A DNA stretch of 64,000 nt from Yamagishiella unicocca (GCA_003116995.1 BDSL01000150.1:62001-126000), one strand, 5' to 3'; shown: positions 1 through 12,600, counted from the stretch's first letter. Program-made: numbers and translations. Notes: a model not told the origin generated them from the sequence alone.

Positions 1-1026
1 CTATTTTTTGATGTGGGCTACTTGGATTTGCGCAGTACACAGCTCGCCCATTCCTGTCACTCTTTGCAAGCCTAAGTAAGGGCGGCATACCAAATTGTTT
101 GCGTGGATGCGATGTCGTGCTGTCCTAGCGGCCTGTGAGCAGGTTGCATTATCTCATCTCCAAAGGAAACAGGGAACAAACAATCGCGCCCTAACTCGCC
201 GCAATCGCACTAGCAGGTTGTCCCTGCCGTCAGCGACACGCGGCCTCCTAACCGCTGGTTGTAAAAAATTTAAACATTTTCTTGTAGAGGAGGTTGAGGA
301 AGCTTGGGTGTGGAGTCAGTATATTGAGTGGTGGAACTGGCTTTCAAGCCGTGAGCGCAACTGCGGTTTGGCCCACTGCGTTGCCGAGCAATCGAATGCC
401 ATTTTCCATGAGCCTCCACCAACACTCCTTATGGGTATGCTCCCATGGCAAGCATCACCTCTTAACGCCGGAAACTGTCTCGTATTACGGATAGGGCCTA
501 GGGCGGCACAGGGGCCAGTGCCAAGACCCCCATCGCTTCCCGAAGAGCGCCTGTGCTACCTTACCAGCGAGCGGGACCTCGGGCATCTCCACTGTTGTAT
601 AAACCCTCTCCGACACATCCTGAACCAATATGGGTGGCAATCTACTACCCGCCACCCCGGGCGCGCGACCAGCATCAGCTCCATTTTATGTTGGCTCCGA
701 TGGAAATAAGCAAAACCCACATAGGGACACGCCTGGCAGAAGGCTGGCGCTGCCGTACTCCATCCCGCACCACCTTCTCGCGAACCTGAAACCGCACTGC
801 GATTGTAAACGGGCCCTTAGTTCAGCCGGATACCCACACCACAATGTTGCCTTTTACCTGCACAATAGGAGCAGCAACCAATGAGGGGTCTATTTAGGTC
901 CCTGCTTGACGGTGCTCCTACGTGAGTTCCCTTATGTTTCCCTTTTCGGTTGATTATTTGCCCTCTCTGAATGCTGGGGTTATTTTTGGGTCTAAGGCGG
1001 AAGGTCCCCGCATGGCTTGTTGTGTT

Positions 1027-1053
1027 GGGCTTGTTGGGGCGCCCAACAAGCCC
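1027..1053. repeat. 12-bp perfect palindrome followed by a T run
   Basis: Bases 1027-1038 (GGGCTTGTTGGG) are the exact reverse complement of 1042-1053, with a 3-base loop, and a run of five T follows at once. The shape is that of a bacterial or organellar intrinsic terminator, or of the palindromes common in volvocine organelle DNA. No adjoining gene supports a terminator role. Confidence 0.6.
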
Positions 1054-1580
1054 TTTTTCGAACGGGTAACTTACGGTAACGACTATCCACCGATAGAACC
1101 TACCAGCGGACAAGAATAGTAGTGGTGCTTATGGGCATCCCTGCCCGACCCCCCTCCAGGGGGCAGGGGGACCTGGACCCCTTCGGTAGCCTAATTGTAC
1201 GGATTGTACGGATTAGGTGCAAGTGTTCTAAAGCCACTCTGCAAACCCAGACTGCGTCATTTTGATCGGTATTAACCGATTTTCCTGCTAACCCTTTGTG
1301 GACATCCTATATACATGCAGCCGTCTACACATTTTAAGAGAAATGTTCCATGAGTCGCCTTGTCCCGCCGGCCGCCCTTGCGCAGCTGCAATTTATCAAA
1401 AGCCGAGTCGATGCGGATTAGTACATTCGAAAACAAAAACGCACATGTAACAGTTTCATGTGCAATAAGACACCACTGCTATGCGCGCACGGCTCAGGGT
1501 TTTACTAAGATCACTTGTCGCCTTTTTAACTACGGCATAGGTTACAACAGTGAACGGCCGCTTTACACCATCCCCACGCT

Positions 1581-1632
1581 AAAACAGGCTCTGTCCAGCA
1601 TGGCAATAAAACAGGCTCTGTCCAACATGGCA
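1581..1632. repeat. Tandem duplication, two copies of about 26 bp
   Basis: The unit AACAGGCTCTGTCCA[G/A]CATGGCAAT is present twice in a row with one or two differences. Confidence 0.7.
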
Positions 1633-1739
1633 ATGAGCTGATTGATCCAGGAAATATCCGGTTTCAATACAGGTTTTTACGGTACGGGCAACATAATAGC
1701 CCAACTCGGCCCAACGTATAGTGATTCTGTCGGGTAGTA

Positions 1740-1840
1740 GTAAGTAGTAGTTATCGTTGCAGTGGGCTCCAAACCAGAAGGTATAGCCATCGCGTACGTC
1801 GTCTGACACTGATGAAGATGAAGGAGGAAAAGAAAACCCG
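1740..1840 (-). mobile_element. Diverged LINE 3'-tail fragment
   Basis: It carries the same tail seen at 30704 and 40634: a stretch like GTTACAGTGGGCTCCAGACC, then the partial complement of the 'CGATGGTTCTACC' block, then CTGACACTGA. Similarity is imperfect, so this is an old 5'-truncated copy. Confidence 0.5.
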
Positions 1841-1900
1841 CCAAGCCGAGTTATTGCGTATTACTGCCGTATCGCGTTACAGCAGAAGAAGGGGTCGAAT

Positions 1901-1960
1901 GGCCAGCACTCAGATCCCAGCCACCCGGTGTAGAGGCCAGCACTCAGATCCCAGCCACCC
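1901..1960. repeat. Tandem duplication of about 34 bp
   Basis: GCCAGCACTCAGATCCCAGC appears at about 1901 and again at about 1936, each followed by CACCC. Confidence 0.75.
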
Positions 1961-4390
1961 CTTCGGAGACACAAATCCAGAAAATAATAGAAAGACGCAC
2001 GCCCCTGATACCCACCCATATTGAGATTGCACTAGTGGCCGAGGTTAGAGGCCGCCGTCCCGGCAGAGGGACACGGCTCTTTGGTACTATCAGCACAACG
2101 GCAGATACTGAGAACAGGCAGGCGCGCAACCTAAGCAGCAGCCAGCCACCAGTCGCCGTACCAGTCGTCGTACCCGCACCATGCGCTGGACACCTGCACG
2201 CCACGGCAGTATATTCGCAATAAACAGCCTTATCTCATTCATACTTCACTCGATAAGCCATGTCATACGTCAAACTACCAAGAATTCCGAGCAAGAGGCC
2301 GGAGGACAAGCGACGGCAACGGCCGACCACTCAGACGGAAGTGGCTCTGTCGGCTCCCCTATCAGCACTTAACCAGCTGCAGCCCAAGCAGGCCCTCAAC
2401 TCAACAAGAAATGAGAGCAGCGCGCCCCAACAAGCGGAGACATTCCGCCTGACATCCCGAGAAAATGCCAGAGTCAGGGAAGGTTACACCAAACAGGACT
2501 GGGCAAAATTGATGAGGTCCAACCCCCAACCCAACCCGGTGTTACATAAGCCATGTACTCCGCGGAAAGGTAGTGTGGCGGTATCGCTGCAGGTGCCTCG
2601 TCACATGCTGCATTGACGCGCAAAGGCACCCTCCTACACGGCAACTATGCCGCTATGTCATATCATTACTCCCGATGGCTCTACCTTCGGGTCTGGAGGC
2701 CACTTCTTACTACGATTTATTTCTAACGCATCCTGCGGCGGCACCAGCCGACTCGCGACCTCTCTCCTCCTGTTACTAGTACGCTGGTTACAGTAGTTCA
2801 TATCCCTTTTGAAAGAGGTAAGACCATCGGGCGCCCTAGTGCTGGCTAAGGGGCCTGTGCAGTGGACTAAGGGCCCAAAGCAGCAGCCGCGATGGAAAAT
2901 TCCATCAGTCACATGGCCAGCTTCGCTGGTATCGATGTCGTCTGCCACTGCTGGCCTGCCACTGCCAGCAATCTTGAAGTGATTCGGGGTCACAAATGTT
3001 GAGAACGTGCGACCTAAGGAGTCAGGCACAGCGTTGTTGATATGGCACGTGGCAAGGTGAGGCGCTCGCGCTTGCTCGGTCTGGCTCTGCCGGACTGCAG
3101 TGGGCCATTTCTAACCTGTGCCTGGACCGCGAGCTTGTGGCTGCGTGTGGCGGCCAGTGCGTGACCAAACGCATGCGGGTGGCTGAGCTGAATTTGGCCT
3201 CCGAAACCCATCGCCGGCGGCGCATGCAGTTTTCGGTCATGCGTCGTTGCGGCTTAGTCTGTGCGATTGTCGATCGGGTTGCGTCAGGCCCCTTGGAGAG
3301 GGAAGACGGTAGCGCTGTGCTGGCAGCTGTGCGGCAGCTGTCTATCAGGTCGTTCTGACCCAGGGACTCAAGGTAGGCAGCCCGGACAGCTCGATGCCAT
3401 CGTGAGCTCCATCTGGAAGTGGGGAGGAGACGCTTGATCCTGCCGTCAGCTCTCATTTGTGAAATTGAAGGGCGACGGCTTAATGCCGTCGTTAGCTAGG
3501 GTCAGCTCCAAACGGGAAATGGGTCACAACCAGAATGGGTCGCACAAGCAACTGCAGGGCTGGGCGCAGTTTGTGCTGCTGGTGATCGGGCCCTCTGTGT
3601 GTCTGGGTTGCCAACCGAACAGTTTGTCCAGGTTTGTGCAAGATGTCGGGCATCGAGTTTAGCGGAACGGATTGCTGTGCAACTCGTGGGTCGGCACTGA
3701 ATAGAAAAATCGGGGGGAGGTGGAGGTGGCGCGCTGGGCTGCCAGAGCAGCATTTCGCATGCATGCCGCTCCTCTTGAGTACAGAGGGGGCGAGTCTAAT
3801 GCCTGTTGAGGGGGAAGGCACTGGATGATTGCAAATGCACCTGCTGTCGTGGCCCTCGACTGCGGACCCGTTTCAAACGCACGGTGCCGAAATTACGCCG
3901 CCCGCCGCCACCGCAAGCCGCCAGAGTGTAAATCCAACAACAGGCCGACCAGCCATGCGTCGCTACAAACATCCCAAACGCGCCTCACCAACATGCAGCG
4001 CTCCTTTTCTCGCCGCCATGAGACACAAACGCAACCCCGTCACCGAACCGCCTTATGCCTGCGACGGGAAGCAGTCCTGCCGACCGGCCTTTCACCCAGG
4101 TCACCCTTCACGGTAACATCGACAATTACTGCCTATGAGTACATCCTTCTGACTTATTTCCAAACGCAAAACCGCCGTGACACCCTCATGAGCTGGGACG
4201 CCTCCCTGGAGAGTCTCCAGTGGAGACACAAACGGTCATCATAACACACTTCGGCAAACGCGCACAAAGCTGTACTTTAGAACAGCAGTTTATGTGCTAA
4301 CTATTTGCTTATGCCGTTTAGGCTCGGCCGTCGAGCTAAGTGCTACTTACCGTACCGCACATGCCTTCGTCTTTACCGACCGCACGACCG

Positions 4391-4446
4391 CCGTGACACC
4401 CCTATGTGCTGGGAATCCTCCCTGGAGTCACAAACGGTCACAGTAA
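4391..4446 (+). repeat. Left 56-bp terminal inverted repeat
   Basis: Begins CCGTGACACCCC and ends GGTCACAGTAA. It matches the reverse complement of 4890-4945 at 55 of 56 bases. Confidence 0.85.
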
Positions 4447-4889
4447 GAAAAAACGCGGATATGTAAAGCTGTTGTAGGCTACAGTTAAAGGTGTGGTCGC
4501 GAACCATAAACCTATGCGGCTTGTTGTTGGCCTATCGCCTTTGTCACCGCTCCGTTGTTGATATATCGCCTCTATCGCCTCTATGCGATTCTCCGTAGAG
4601 AATAATATACACAAATTAGAGATCGCAGCGCGGCAATTGCAGCGCTAATGAACGTCGACGGTGAATGGCTTGGCGCATGGGAACTTTTACTGCACTTGGG
4701 AATGACTCTCCTTAACAGCTGCTCCACTCAATGGCTCTCGCAACGAATTTTGGTAAAGACGGAGGTATGCGCTAAGCTGAACGGCCAGGCTGCAATCGGC
4801 ATAGGCGTCGCGTTAATTACGAGGTACACAGTAAGCATATAAGTCCTTTCTAAAGCACAGCTTCGTGCATGATTGCGGACATGATTTTG

Positions 4890-4945
4890 TTACTGTGACC
4901 GTTTGTGACTCCAGGGAGGATTCCCAGCACACAGGGGTGTCACGG
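4890..4945 (-). repeat. Right 56-bp terminal inverted repeat
   Basis: Begins TTACTGTGACC and ends GGGGTGTCACGG. It is the inverted partner of 4391-4446. Confidence 0.85.
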
Positions 4946-5315
4946 AAGGTTTGCTTACCGAAAGTCATTGCGAAAGTTACTGTGTGGCACAGCTGTTAAG
5001 AAGGGTCATTGCCAAGTGCAATACAGGCTCCCATGCGTTCGCCGACGTTCATTAGGGGAGCAATTGGAGCGCGGCGATCTGCGTACAAGCGCGGCGATCT
5101 GCGTACATTCTTCTTTACGGGGACTCACATAGAGGCGATAGGGGCGCTAGGCCAACAACCAGTCTCATAGGTTCGTGGCTCGCGACAGCACGTTCATATG
5201 CAGCCTGCAAAAGCATGGCATAGGCGGGACGTCTAGGGACGGAGCATAGCTTAAGCGTTTTTTCTTACAGTAACCGTTTGTCACTCCATCTCATGCGGGT
5301 GTCACGGAGGGTTTG

Positions 5316-7244
5316 CTTTCCAAAGCTTCCGGGCGGGTTCGGCCAAAGACTCCCTTTCCCGTAAGGTTATAAAACGCTCGGGAAGACACGCTATCTCGTA
5401 CCCGGTATTTGGTTCCTCCTTGGTCTCTTCCACTGGACCAACCACGTCAGCTGCACGCACGCATACTACACTCCGCCATACCAGGATACCAGGATCTGAA
5501 CGGGACCGATTCAGAGGAGGGATGCGTCAATTCGCGGGGCCGGAGGTGGTGGCGGCGCTGGTACTGGTGATCAAACGTTGGGGGCGTTGACAGGAGGTCG
5601 TCAGGGGTTGCCATAACGCGTCGGTGTATTGTAACCCACAAGGCAAGCTGGTGGGAGGTGGCGGCAAGGGGCAGGCGAAGGCGTATGTTGCCCGCCGACG
5701 GAGGGATGTATAAAAACCGTTTAACGCAACGGGACAGGATAGTTGGCGCATAATCGTCGGACACCAATTTTGTGGGCGCATGCTGGAGCACTGGAACTGA
5801 CTACCGGCAAACCTGTGGAGGCGGCCTGTCGGAGCTGTGTAAAAGAAAAGAAATAGAAAAAAGAAGAAGTAAAAGCGCGGTGAGGTGCATTGGGCGCGGC
5901 GAGGCGATTGGCGGTGCAGCCCGGCGCCCTGCCCGGATACCGACCGTTGTTACCCGTAGCGGCGTGAGATGCCAGCAGCGAACGTCCTGGACCGTCCCGT
6001 GTCTTGAACCGCGCCGCCGTGCCGTTTGGGAAACCGCGGTAACAGCAAGGGTCGCAAACGCACGCGCACGGCGGCAAAACAAAATGGCCAAGACATACAA
6101 AGTCTAAATGCCTTACGCGGCCGGAGGACCCACCTGGCCAGAGCGGAAGGCGGTTAGCGACGTCCGTCATCGTGAAGCATGCGTGAGGGGTAATGGCGAG
6201 AAGTGTTAGGACAGACGGGAGACAGTTTAGCGGAGGTACAGGGGCCAAAACAACGAAGAGTCTGAGGCGGCGCGGTGAAAGAGGAGGAGTTGACAGTCGG
6301 TCCGCCCGATATGGCCAGCGGGGTACGGAGGGAGGGGGAGGGAGGCAGGATCCGCTGCAACGCGGAGCATGCTGTCCCTGGTAAGTGGTGGTGACCACTG
6401 TCGACGGCTGGGCTGGTGGCCGTGGTGGAGGCGCGCCAGGTGGCGGGCGGGGCCGAAGGTGGTGGCAGGGGTGGTACTGGTGGCGGCGGCTGTGGCGGCG
6501 GCAGGGGTGGAGGCGTGCCACTCCGCCACCACGGCGCAAGAGCCCAACACTGCGGATGGGGCTGCGTGCTCTTTTTGGGAATGGCTGCAAACTCCGCTGC
6601 AACATGGGACTTGTTGTGGGGCAATGCTGCGGTATCACAGCGGTATCGTGGGATGAAGCCCCTACAAGCGGTGTGAAAGTGAGCCATTTGGAACCCGTAC
6701 GTAAGGAGCGCAGGCGAAACACGCATTGGTGGGGCAAAGCAAGGCGTGAAGCACGGGGTTGGGGGTGGAACGCGGTGTCGCTACTGGGCTATGCACGCAC
6801 AACATAGGCAGTTGTCTCGACAGTTACCACTGCAGCTTGAGGTGTGGGCGTGATTGGAACTCCGACACGCTCCGTTTGGCACGTCTGTTGTCGATTCCTG
6901 CTGCAGCGCGGCCCCGCCCCCGCCTCCACACCTGCGACTACGGGCACCGAACTAACGAACATGCACATTCCACCCGCAAAGGAATGCGGCGATTGGCAAC
7001 TGCAATAGTCAGGAATGATTAGGCCCGCAGTTTGGCCCACAAAAGAATTACAAATGCAGCTACGCACCACATCCAGCCCGCGTTCCTGCCAGCAGTGTGT
7101 TGGGCACGTGCCGCGTCAGGTGGCAATCCCCGTCACACCAGTGCCAGCCTGCTGCTGCTCGAGCATGCCGAATTGCCAGTTGCAGTAGTGTTGCCACTGT
7201 TCAGCTGGGAGTGGCGCCGCAGTGGACAGCCATTTTGACTACTT
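5316..7244. other. G/C-rich repeated DNA without a supported gene
   Basis: Purine- and GGTGG-rich sequence with long overlapping open frames on both strands, typical of GC-rich non-coding DNA. Two pieces recur inside introns of the downstream pseudouridine synthase gene: 5709-5752 resembles 12231-12273, and 5798-5850 resembles 10785-10845. I see no splice-consistent exon chain. Confidence 0.5.
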
Positions 7245-7288
7245 GGATATGCCATCCGCATTGCGCAGGTAGTTATGGAGACCACCAC

Positions 7289-7400
7289 GTCTCGACTGCA
7301 GGTCGTCCATGGTGGAGATGTTGAAGGTCGCCAGCTGCAGAAAGTCGTGCATGCGGATGTAGAAGGCGCCGGTGGCGGCGGGGTCCCAGTAACGATGCTC
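7289..7400 (-). CDS. Exon-like fragment of an unknown gene
   Basis: On the minus strand a good acceptor (pyrimidine tract then GGCAG) precedes a stretch encoding EHRYWDPAATGAFYIRMHDF and onwards to NISTMDDLQ. Its amino-acid composition is ordinary and its third positions are G/C-rich, as in real algal exons. The family is not recognised. It may pair with the exon-like piece at 7745-7982, but the codon phases do not join directly, so a further exon or decay is needed. It could be a relic gene. Confidence 0.3.
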
Positions 7401-7744
7401 CTGCCTGGAAGCAGAAGCTGCCTTGGCAAGTAAAAATGAATGCCTGGCTGCGTGGCCAAGAGTCCGGAAACGCCCGTTCATTCGCAGAAAAGTACGTACA
7501 TCGTACGCCTGCCTTGCCACGACCGCGGCCTGTGCCTGTTCGACGCCACCGCCACTATCACACGCCCCCGGCATCCCATCAGAAGCCATTCTCGTCCAGT
7601 TGTTATTGTTGGGCGGTGTCGAGAGACACCGATTGACAGGACTGGGATACTAGGAGAGGCAGGGTGTCCTCCATCCAGCTGCTCCTGCTTGCTCCATACC
7701 CACTGCAGTCAGTGACCACCATGCCATCCTTTCCTTGTTCCCAC

Positions 7745-7982
7745 CCTGCCTCCTTCCTGCAAATGGACCCAGGCCGATCTTGCAGAGCAGCAGCAGCGTG
7801 TCGGGCGGGACACGCTCTTCCCCTCCAGTCACGATGATCGGACAATTGGCAGCGCTGCCGATGCACAGCTGCTGCCAGCCTTGCTGTGATGCCGCGTCAG
7901 TCCAATAACCGCAAGGGGCACGCGCCAGAGGGGCCAGGCGGGCCCACGGGTTACTGGCGCATCCTGGAGGAGGTGCAGGGGC
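7745..7982 (-). CDS. Second exon-like fragment of an unknown gene
   Basis: After an acceptor (CTGCCAG at about 7983) the minus strand is open for about 79 codons, including NPWARLAPLARAPCGYWTDA and, after a short gap, TLLLLCKIGLGPFAG. It ends at a possible GTGGGA donor. Composition looks coding, but no domain is recognised and neither a start nor a stop exon was found. Read with 7289-7400 it suggests a partial or decayed minus-strand gene. Confidence 0.28.
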
Positions 7983-7999
7983 CTGGCAGTGCACCGGAC

Positions 8000-9667
8000 A
8001 CGGTGTAAAGAATTGGTGTATTGTGACCCACAATGCGGTCACAGTTACACACCGAAAGGAGCCTTCCCCCCCACCCCCACCCCGCCTGCCTGCCTAGCTG
8101 CACGACATCACCCCCCAGAATACAACAGCGCCAAGGGTACTACAGCAAGGGCATTGGCCAAAATCCCCCCATGAGCTGCCCCCCATGAGCTGTAACCCAA
8201 CGAGGCCATCCTTGGGGCGGCGCGAGAAGTATTGATACAACAGTTTACTTCACACCCAGGTGTGCTCGCTGCACCACAACAGCTGCCGTGGCTCCACCGC
8301 AACGTGGGCTGCGTGGGGCTGCGTGCTCCGATATCACAGCAGTGCCACCGGCGGCGACCTAAACGGGGAGCGGCGGTTTCCGCCGGGCAGCAGTGTCATG
8401 TCTTGCGCTGGCGATGGTGGTGGAGCTCGGGGGGAGGGGAGGGATGGCGACCGCTGCTGATGCGGCGGCGGCAGCGTTGGTGCAACCTAGGGTCATAGTG
8501 GTGAGCGGGGAGGTGGTGGTTGTGGTGGTGGCGGGTGCACGGGGCATGACCGTCGACGGAAGGAAGGGGAGGGAGGCGTGTCGCCCCCCCGCCGCACCAG
8601 AGCCCGCACAGGAGCCCGCTACCCCGCAGACGGAAAGCGCCGTGGAGCTGCCATCCCGTTGTTGGTTTGTGCCAGGTGAGCGGCCGTGGCACCGCCAAAA
8701 CGTCGGCCGGCAACCAGATGCAAGCCCATATGCCGACACACATCTATGGGTGATAGCTGATAGGCAGGAGCGGATTGGTTCCGTTCAGGCTAACCATCAC
8801 GATTGTTGGCGAACGCTACTTACCACAGTTGTCACTGGGCACGTAATATTGCATCGCGTTTTCAAGTGACCATAGCAGCACCCGGCGAAGGCTGCTTACC
8901 GAAATTGCCGCTGGACACGCTGCGCGCGTGGCGATGCTCCTGTTTGGCCGCGATCTACCCAAGTAAAATGCGGGCGGATCACTGGCTGCCAATTCGAGCC
9001 TCGGTGCTATCCAGGCTAAGGCTGTGCGCCATTAACAAAAGACAATTGCATATTGCAGCTCTGGAACCCGGCTTGAGGTCTAAAAACAACCGATTGAAGT
9101 GCAGAACGCGTTACTACGCCTAAATGCTGTGCTAAGTATGTTTTGCATATCACAAGGTGGTGGTCGTAACTTTCTCTTGGATTTCCGCGGAAATCCCCAC
9201 TTTTGCGCGGCCCCGGGGCCTATGGAGACTACGTGCATATGAGTCTCTGGTCTTGGAACTACCGATCACAGGCAGCACGTTGTTAGGAAGAAGGTTGTCG
9301 TACTAAGAATACGGCCTGTGGAGGAGATGATCCCCCAACGTTATGTCTACCGAGCAGGCACAAAGAGGACTTCCTTTTATAGTCGTTGACTATCGAGTCG
9401 TGATGTGTACATTATGTCACGCGGAGCGAAGTACGGCCATTAGGGCCTTACGCGCGCCTTACACACGTCATGGCGATGCCGTACCGACACAGCAAGGATG
9501 CGGATGCCCGGACTGACAGAAACGTTGTTACGACCCAAGGCAGTTCAAACTGATTTTCCTCTGTCCTCAATGTTCCCATAAGTCCTTACGAAGCTGATTT
9601 GGAACACAGCAGGACTCGTTTTTAAATATACGTGACCCTCCCCGAAAGCTGTCGTAGCCACTAAATA
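8000..9667. other. Intergenic DNA upstream of the pseudouridine synthase
   Basis: 8.2-8.7 kb is GGTGG/GGCGG-rich repeat sequence. 8.75-9.66 kb is ordinary-composition sequence with no supported exon. The promoter of the next gene should be here, but I see no clear TATA-like element. Confidence 0.4.
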
Positions 9668-12600
9668 ATGTCGGCGTTAATGCTGCTTAGGACGCCAAGC
9701 CTGGAGGTATGCTTGTTACCAAGCCGCCGGCGAGCCGGAAATCTTCCGCTTGGCGTCGCTGCAGCGAAGAGGGCTTCGGCACCAGTGCCCAGGTTTATTC
9801 AGCGGCATGGGCGACGTATAATCGTCGAAGTGGCGGCGGTCATTGGCGATCGTCCAAGCAGCAGTGGTCGCAGCGCAATTAACGTCAACCCAGATGGCGT
9901 GTCCCGACCTCGGCTGGCGAAGGTGGGGTATTGCATTGTCTTATCGCACAACTGTGTCCACCCAGCGGTCCATCTCTGGTTCTTGCTCTGGCATCCTCAA
10001 CGCCGTCTCGGCCACAACCCACGCATCCCTCACACTCTCGCCCTTGCTGGCCTTCGGTTTGTCCTGTTTACGCGACACCTACATACATTCCATTCGCCAA
10101 CGCCGCGCTCCCAACATCTGGGCGGGGACGCGAACGCAGGGCGAAACCCTACCTGGCCAATGCCAACGAACGCAGGACGAAACCGCCACTTAGCCAGTGC
10201 ATGCAGGGCTGAACCGCCACTCGTCCAGTGCAAGCGAACCCGTTCTTGGCCGCCGCCCAACCCGCGACAGGTGCTTGCAGCCTGCGGTGTCGCGTCGCGC
10301 CGCGCCTGCGAGGTGCTCATAGCTGAGGGCCGCGTGCGTGTTAACGGTCGCGTGGTTTTGGAGCAAGGTACGACGGTTGTGCCGCTGGAAGACCGGGTCG
10401 AGGTGCTCCAGCAGGCCGCAAAGCCCGACGCCGGCAGCACCAGTATCTCGTCAGCAGCAGCCACTGCGGGCGGCCCTGGAACCAAGGGGAAGCGGCAGAA
10501 GCCTCCGCGACCCCAACAGCCGAAGGGAGGCGAGCAAGCTGCTCCTGCCACGGCAGCGGTGTCGGCTTGGAAGTTGGTGCCGGTGCGGTTTTTCCAGGAG
10601 GCAGAGAGCCTCTTCTATTTCGCGGTGAACAAGCCCAAGGTGGGGGTCACGGAGGTTGGGATGGACTGGGCTGGGGGGTTGGTGAGAACACCCGGTTACA
10701 CGACATAGGAAGCCGGGGGTAGAAACTAGCTGGTGCGTAGTCTTTGGGATACGTGGTTCTGTGCTCATGCTGAAGGATTTGGGTTGACTACCGCGAAACC
10801 TGTGGAGGTGGCCCGTTGGCGGCCTGTTGAAAGGAAGAGGAACAAACTAATGTGCGGTAGCGTGTGAAGCGCAAATGGGAGAACCTGGTTGTCGGGCTGG
10901 GACATGGTGAGATGAGACGCAGTGAAGTCCGGCTCCGGCCACGCCCGTATGCAGACAGTTACCGTGGAGACGAGGTACGTGAAAAGCGGCACCGGCGAGC
11001 GTCCGTTTCCGGCGCGGGGCGCGTGGGGTGGGGGGAGAGGTGAGGGGAGTGGAAGGCTTTTTTCGTATAGCCCATAAGTGAATGTGTATGCTGGGACGTT
11101 GCCCGGGATCCATCGGACTGTGCCACCATTGCAACAAACGATTAATCACGCACCCGATGCCGTGCCGTCTCTCATCCTCTTTTGCGGAAACGATCCGCAC
11201 GTGCAACCCCCGCCACCCTACCCGGTCTGGGCCCCCGTCCCAAACCTTCCAGGGATATATATGCTCCAGTACCGACGTCAACGGCCGGGGTAAGCTAGCG
11301 GTGGAGCTGCTGGCGCCCTGGGTGGGGCAGTGGAAGCGCACCAATAAGGACCCGGTGAGTGGTTTGCGGTGGCGGGGTGGTAGGGTGAGTAAGCAGCGAT
11401 TGAGAGGAAACCCTAGGTCTGCACTTCAGGGGTAAGTAAAACCGACTGCATAGGAAATGTGGGTGAGCGGTGGGTGGTTCTCGCCAGCGAACAAAGGGGA
11501 ACGATCACATGCAGATGGCTAGGCAGGGTTACCCTTTGCTGGCAAGCAGGAGTGCAGCCCGTGCGTACCCACCCAACCCGTGTGTGTGAAGGCTACGCTA
11601 CGTGTGTCTTGGTTGCCTGCCAAATTACGCTAGTTCGCTGCTTCCCCGCCTCTCTCAACCTCACACCGCACCGGCCACCCTTTCCTCGCTGCTCTCCACC
11701 GCACCGCAGAAGCGCCTGCCCCCCCGGCTCTTCACCGTGGGCCGCCTTGACGTCGCGTCCAGCGGCCTTATATTCCTAACAAACGACGGTACGGCAGGGG
11801 CGGCAGGGTCATGAGCGGCATAGGGCGCACAGCCCGATCGTTGTGGTGTCTTTGCCGCTACCCGCTGCTGCTTGGCCGGGACCCTTTCCGAACCCCAATT
11901 CGCAGGAGGCAGTGCATGGAGGCGATTCCCCACCTCTGTACCCCAATTGCCCTCCTCCCCTTGCACACACTCACAATCGCTCCTCCACCTCCTTACACCG
12001 GACGGCCGTCCGGTTTGTTCAGTCTCCGTGGTTTTTTCCGGCTTAGCACCTTCACCTCCCCGCCCACCACCAAAGGCGAGTGGGCCAACCGCGTCATCCA
12101 CCCCTCCTCGGGTGTCACTAAGGAGTACGTGGTGGCGGTGGCGGCGGATGCGTCCAGGCCGCAGCTGGAGACACTGGCGGCGGGGACGGAGGTGCGAGGC
12201 AGCGGGCGGCTCCCACCCGGGGGGCGGGGCATAAAAACCGTTGACGCGGAAAGAACAGGACAGTTTGCGCATGGGGGGGGGATGAGGAAATCCCGTGTGT
12301 TTTAAGTACGCTGTGTGTGTGGGGGGGGGGGAGATAAGCCGGGCTGGTTGAGGGGCTCTGAAGGGGCTGGGAGGAAACCCGGGTGGGACTAGAGGGGCGG
12401 AGAGAGGACCGGGACAGGGGCAGCGAGCGAGTGTGGGAGGGGTTGAGGGACGGGGTGTCGCTGACAAGGTTGGGGTGCGGTGCTGACGTGGCGGTGGCTG
12501 GTGGCTGGGTGGTGGTGTTGTGGGGAGGAGGCATTTAGCTGGAGCAAAGCGGGTGTGGATGTTATGACGCGGTCTGTTGGAGTGAGTGCTTTGCGCCGCG

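Larger units (their letters stand above)
1..4160. other. Gene-poor repeat-rich stretch
   Basis: I see no exon chain with family motifs here; all open frames are short and overlap in several frames. It holds a terminator-like palindrome near 1.03 kb, a small inverted repeat near 1.15 kb, two short tandem duplications (1581-1632 and 1901-1960), a LINE-tail fragment near 1.74 kb, and a segment at about 2045-2115 that resembles 61489-61555. The rest is unassigned. Confidence 0.55.
4170..5315. mobile_element. Non-autonomous DNA element(s) with nested inverted repeats
   Basis: The core has 56-bp terminal inverted repeats, 4391-4446 and 4890-4945, which differ at one base. They flank 443 bp with no coding capacity. 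A second, more diverged pair of the same ends lies outside (about 4170-4236 and 5258-5315), so one copy seems to sit inside another, or the ends were duplicated. The internal part (about 4615-4660 and 4763-4890) is shared with a second copy at about 19.62-20.31 kb. No transposase is present, so it would have to be moved in trans. The superfamily is not assigned. Confidence 0.65.

Noticed and set aside
1027..1058. Bacterial intrinsic terminator
   Set aside because: The shape fits, but all genes in the window are intron-bearing nuclear genes and no bacterial gene ends there. Kept only as a palindrome.
5721..6737. 338-codon minus-strand open frame
   Set aside because: Proline/arginine-rich translation of GGTGG-rich repeat DNA, open in several frames at once, with no motif and no splice context.
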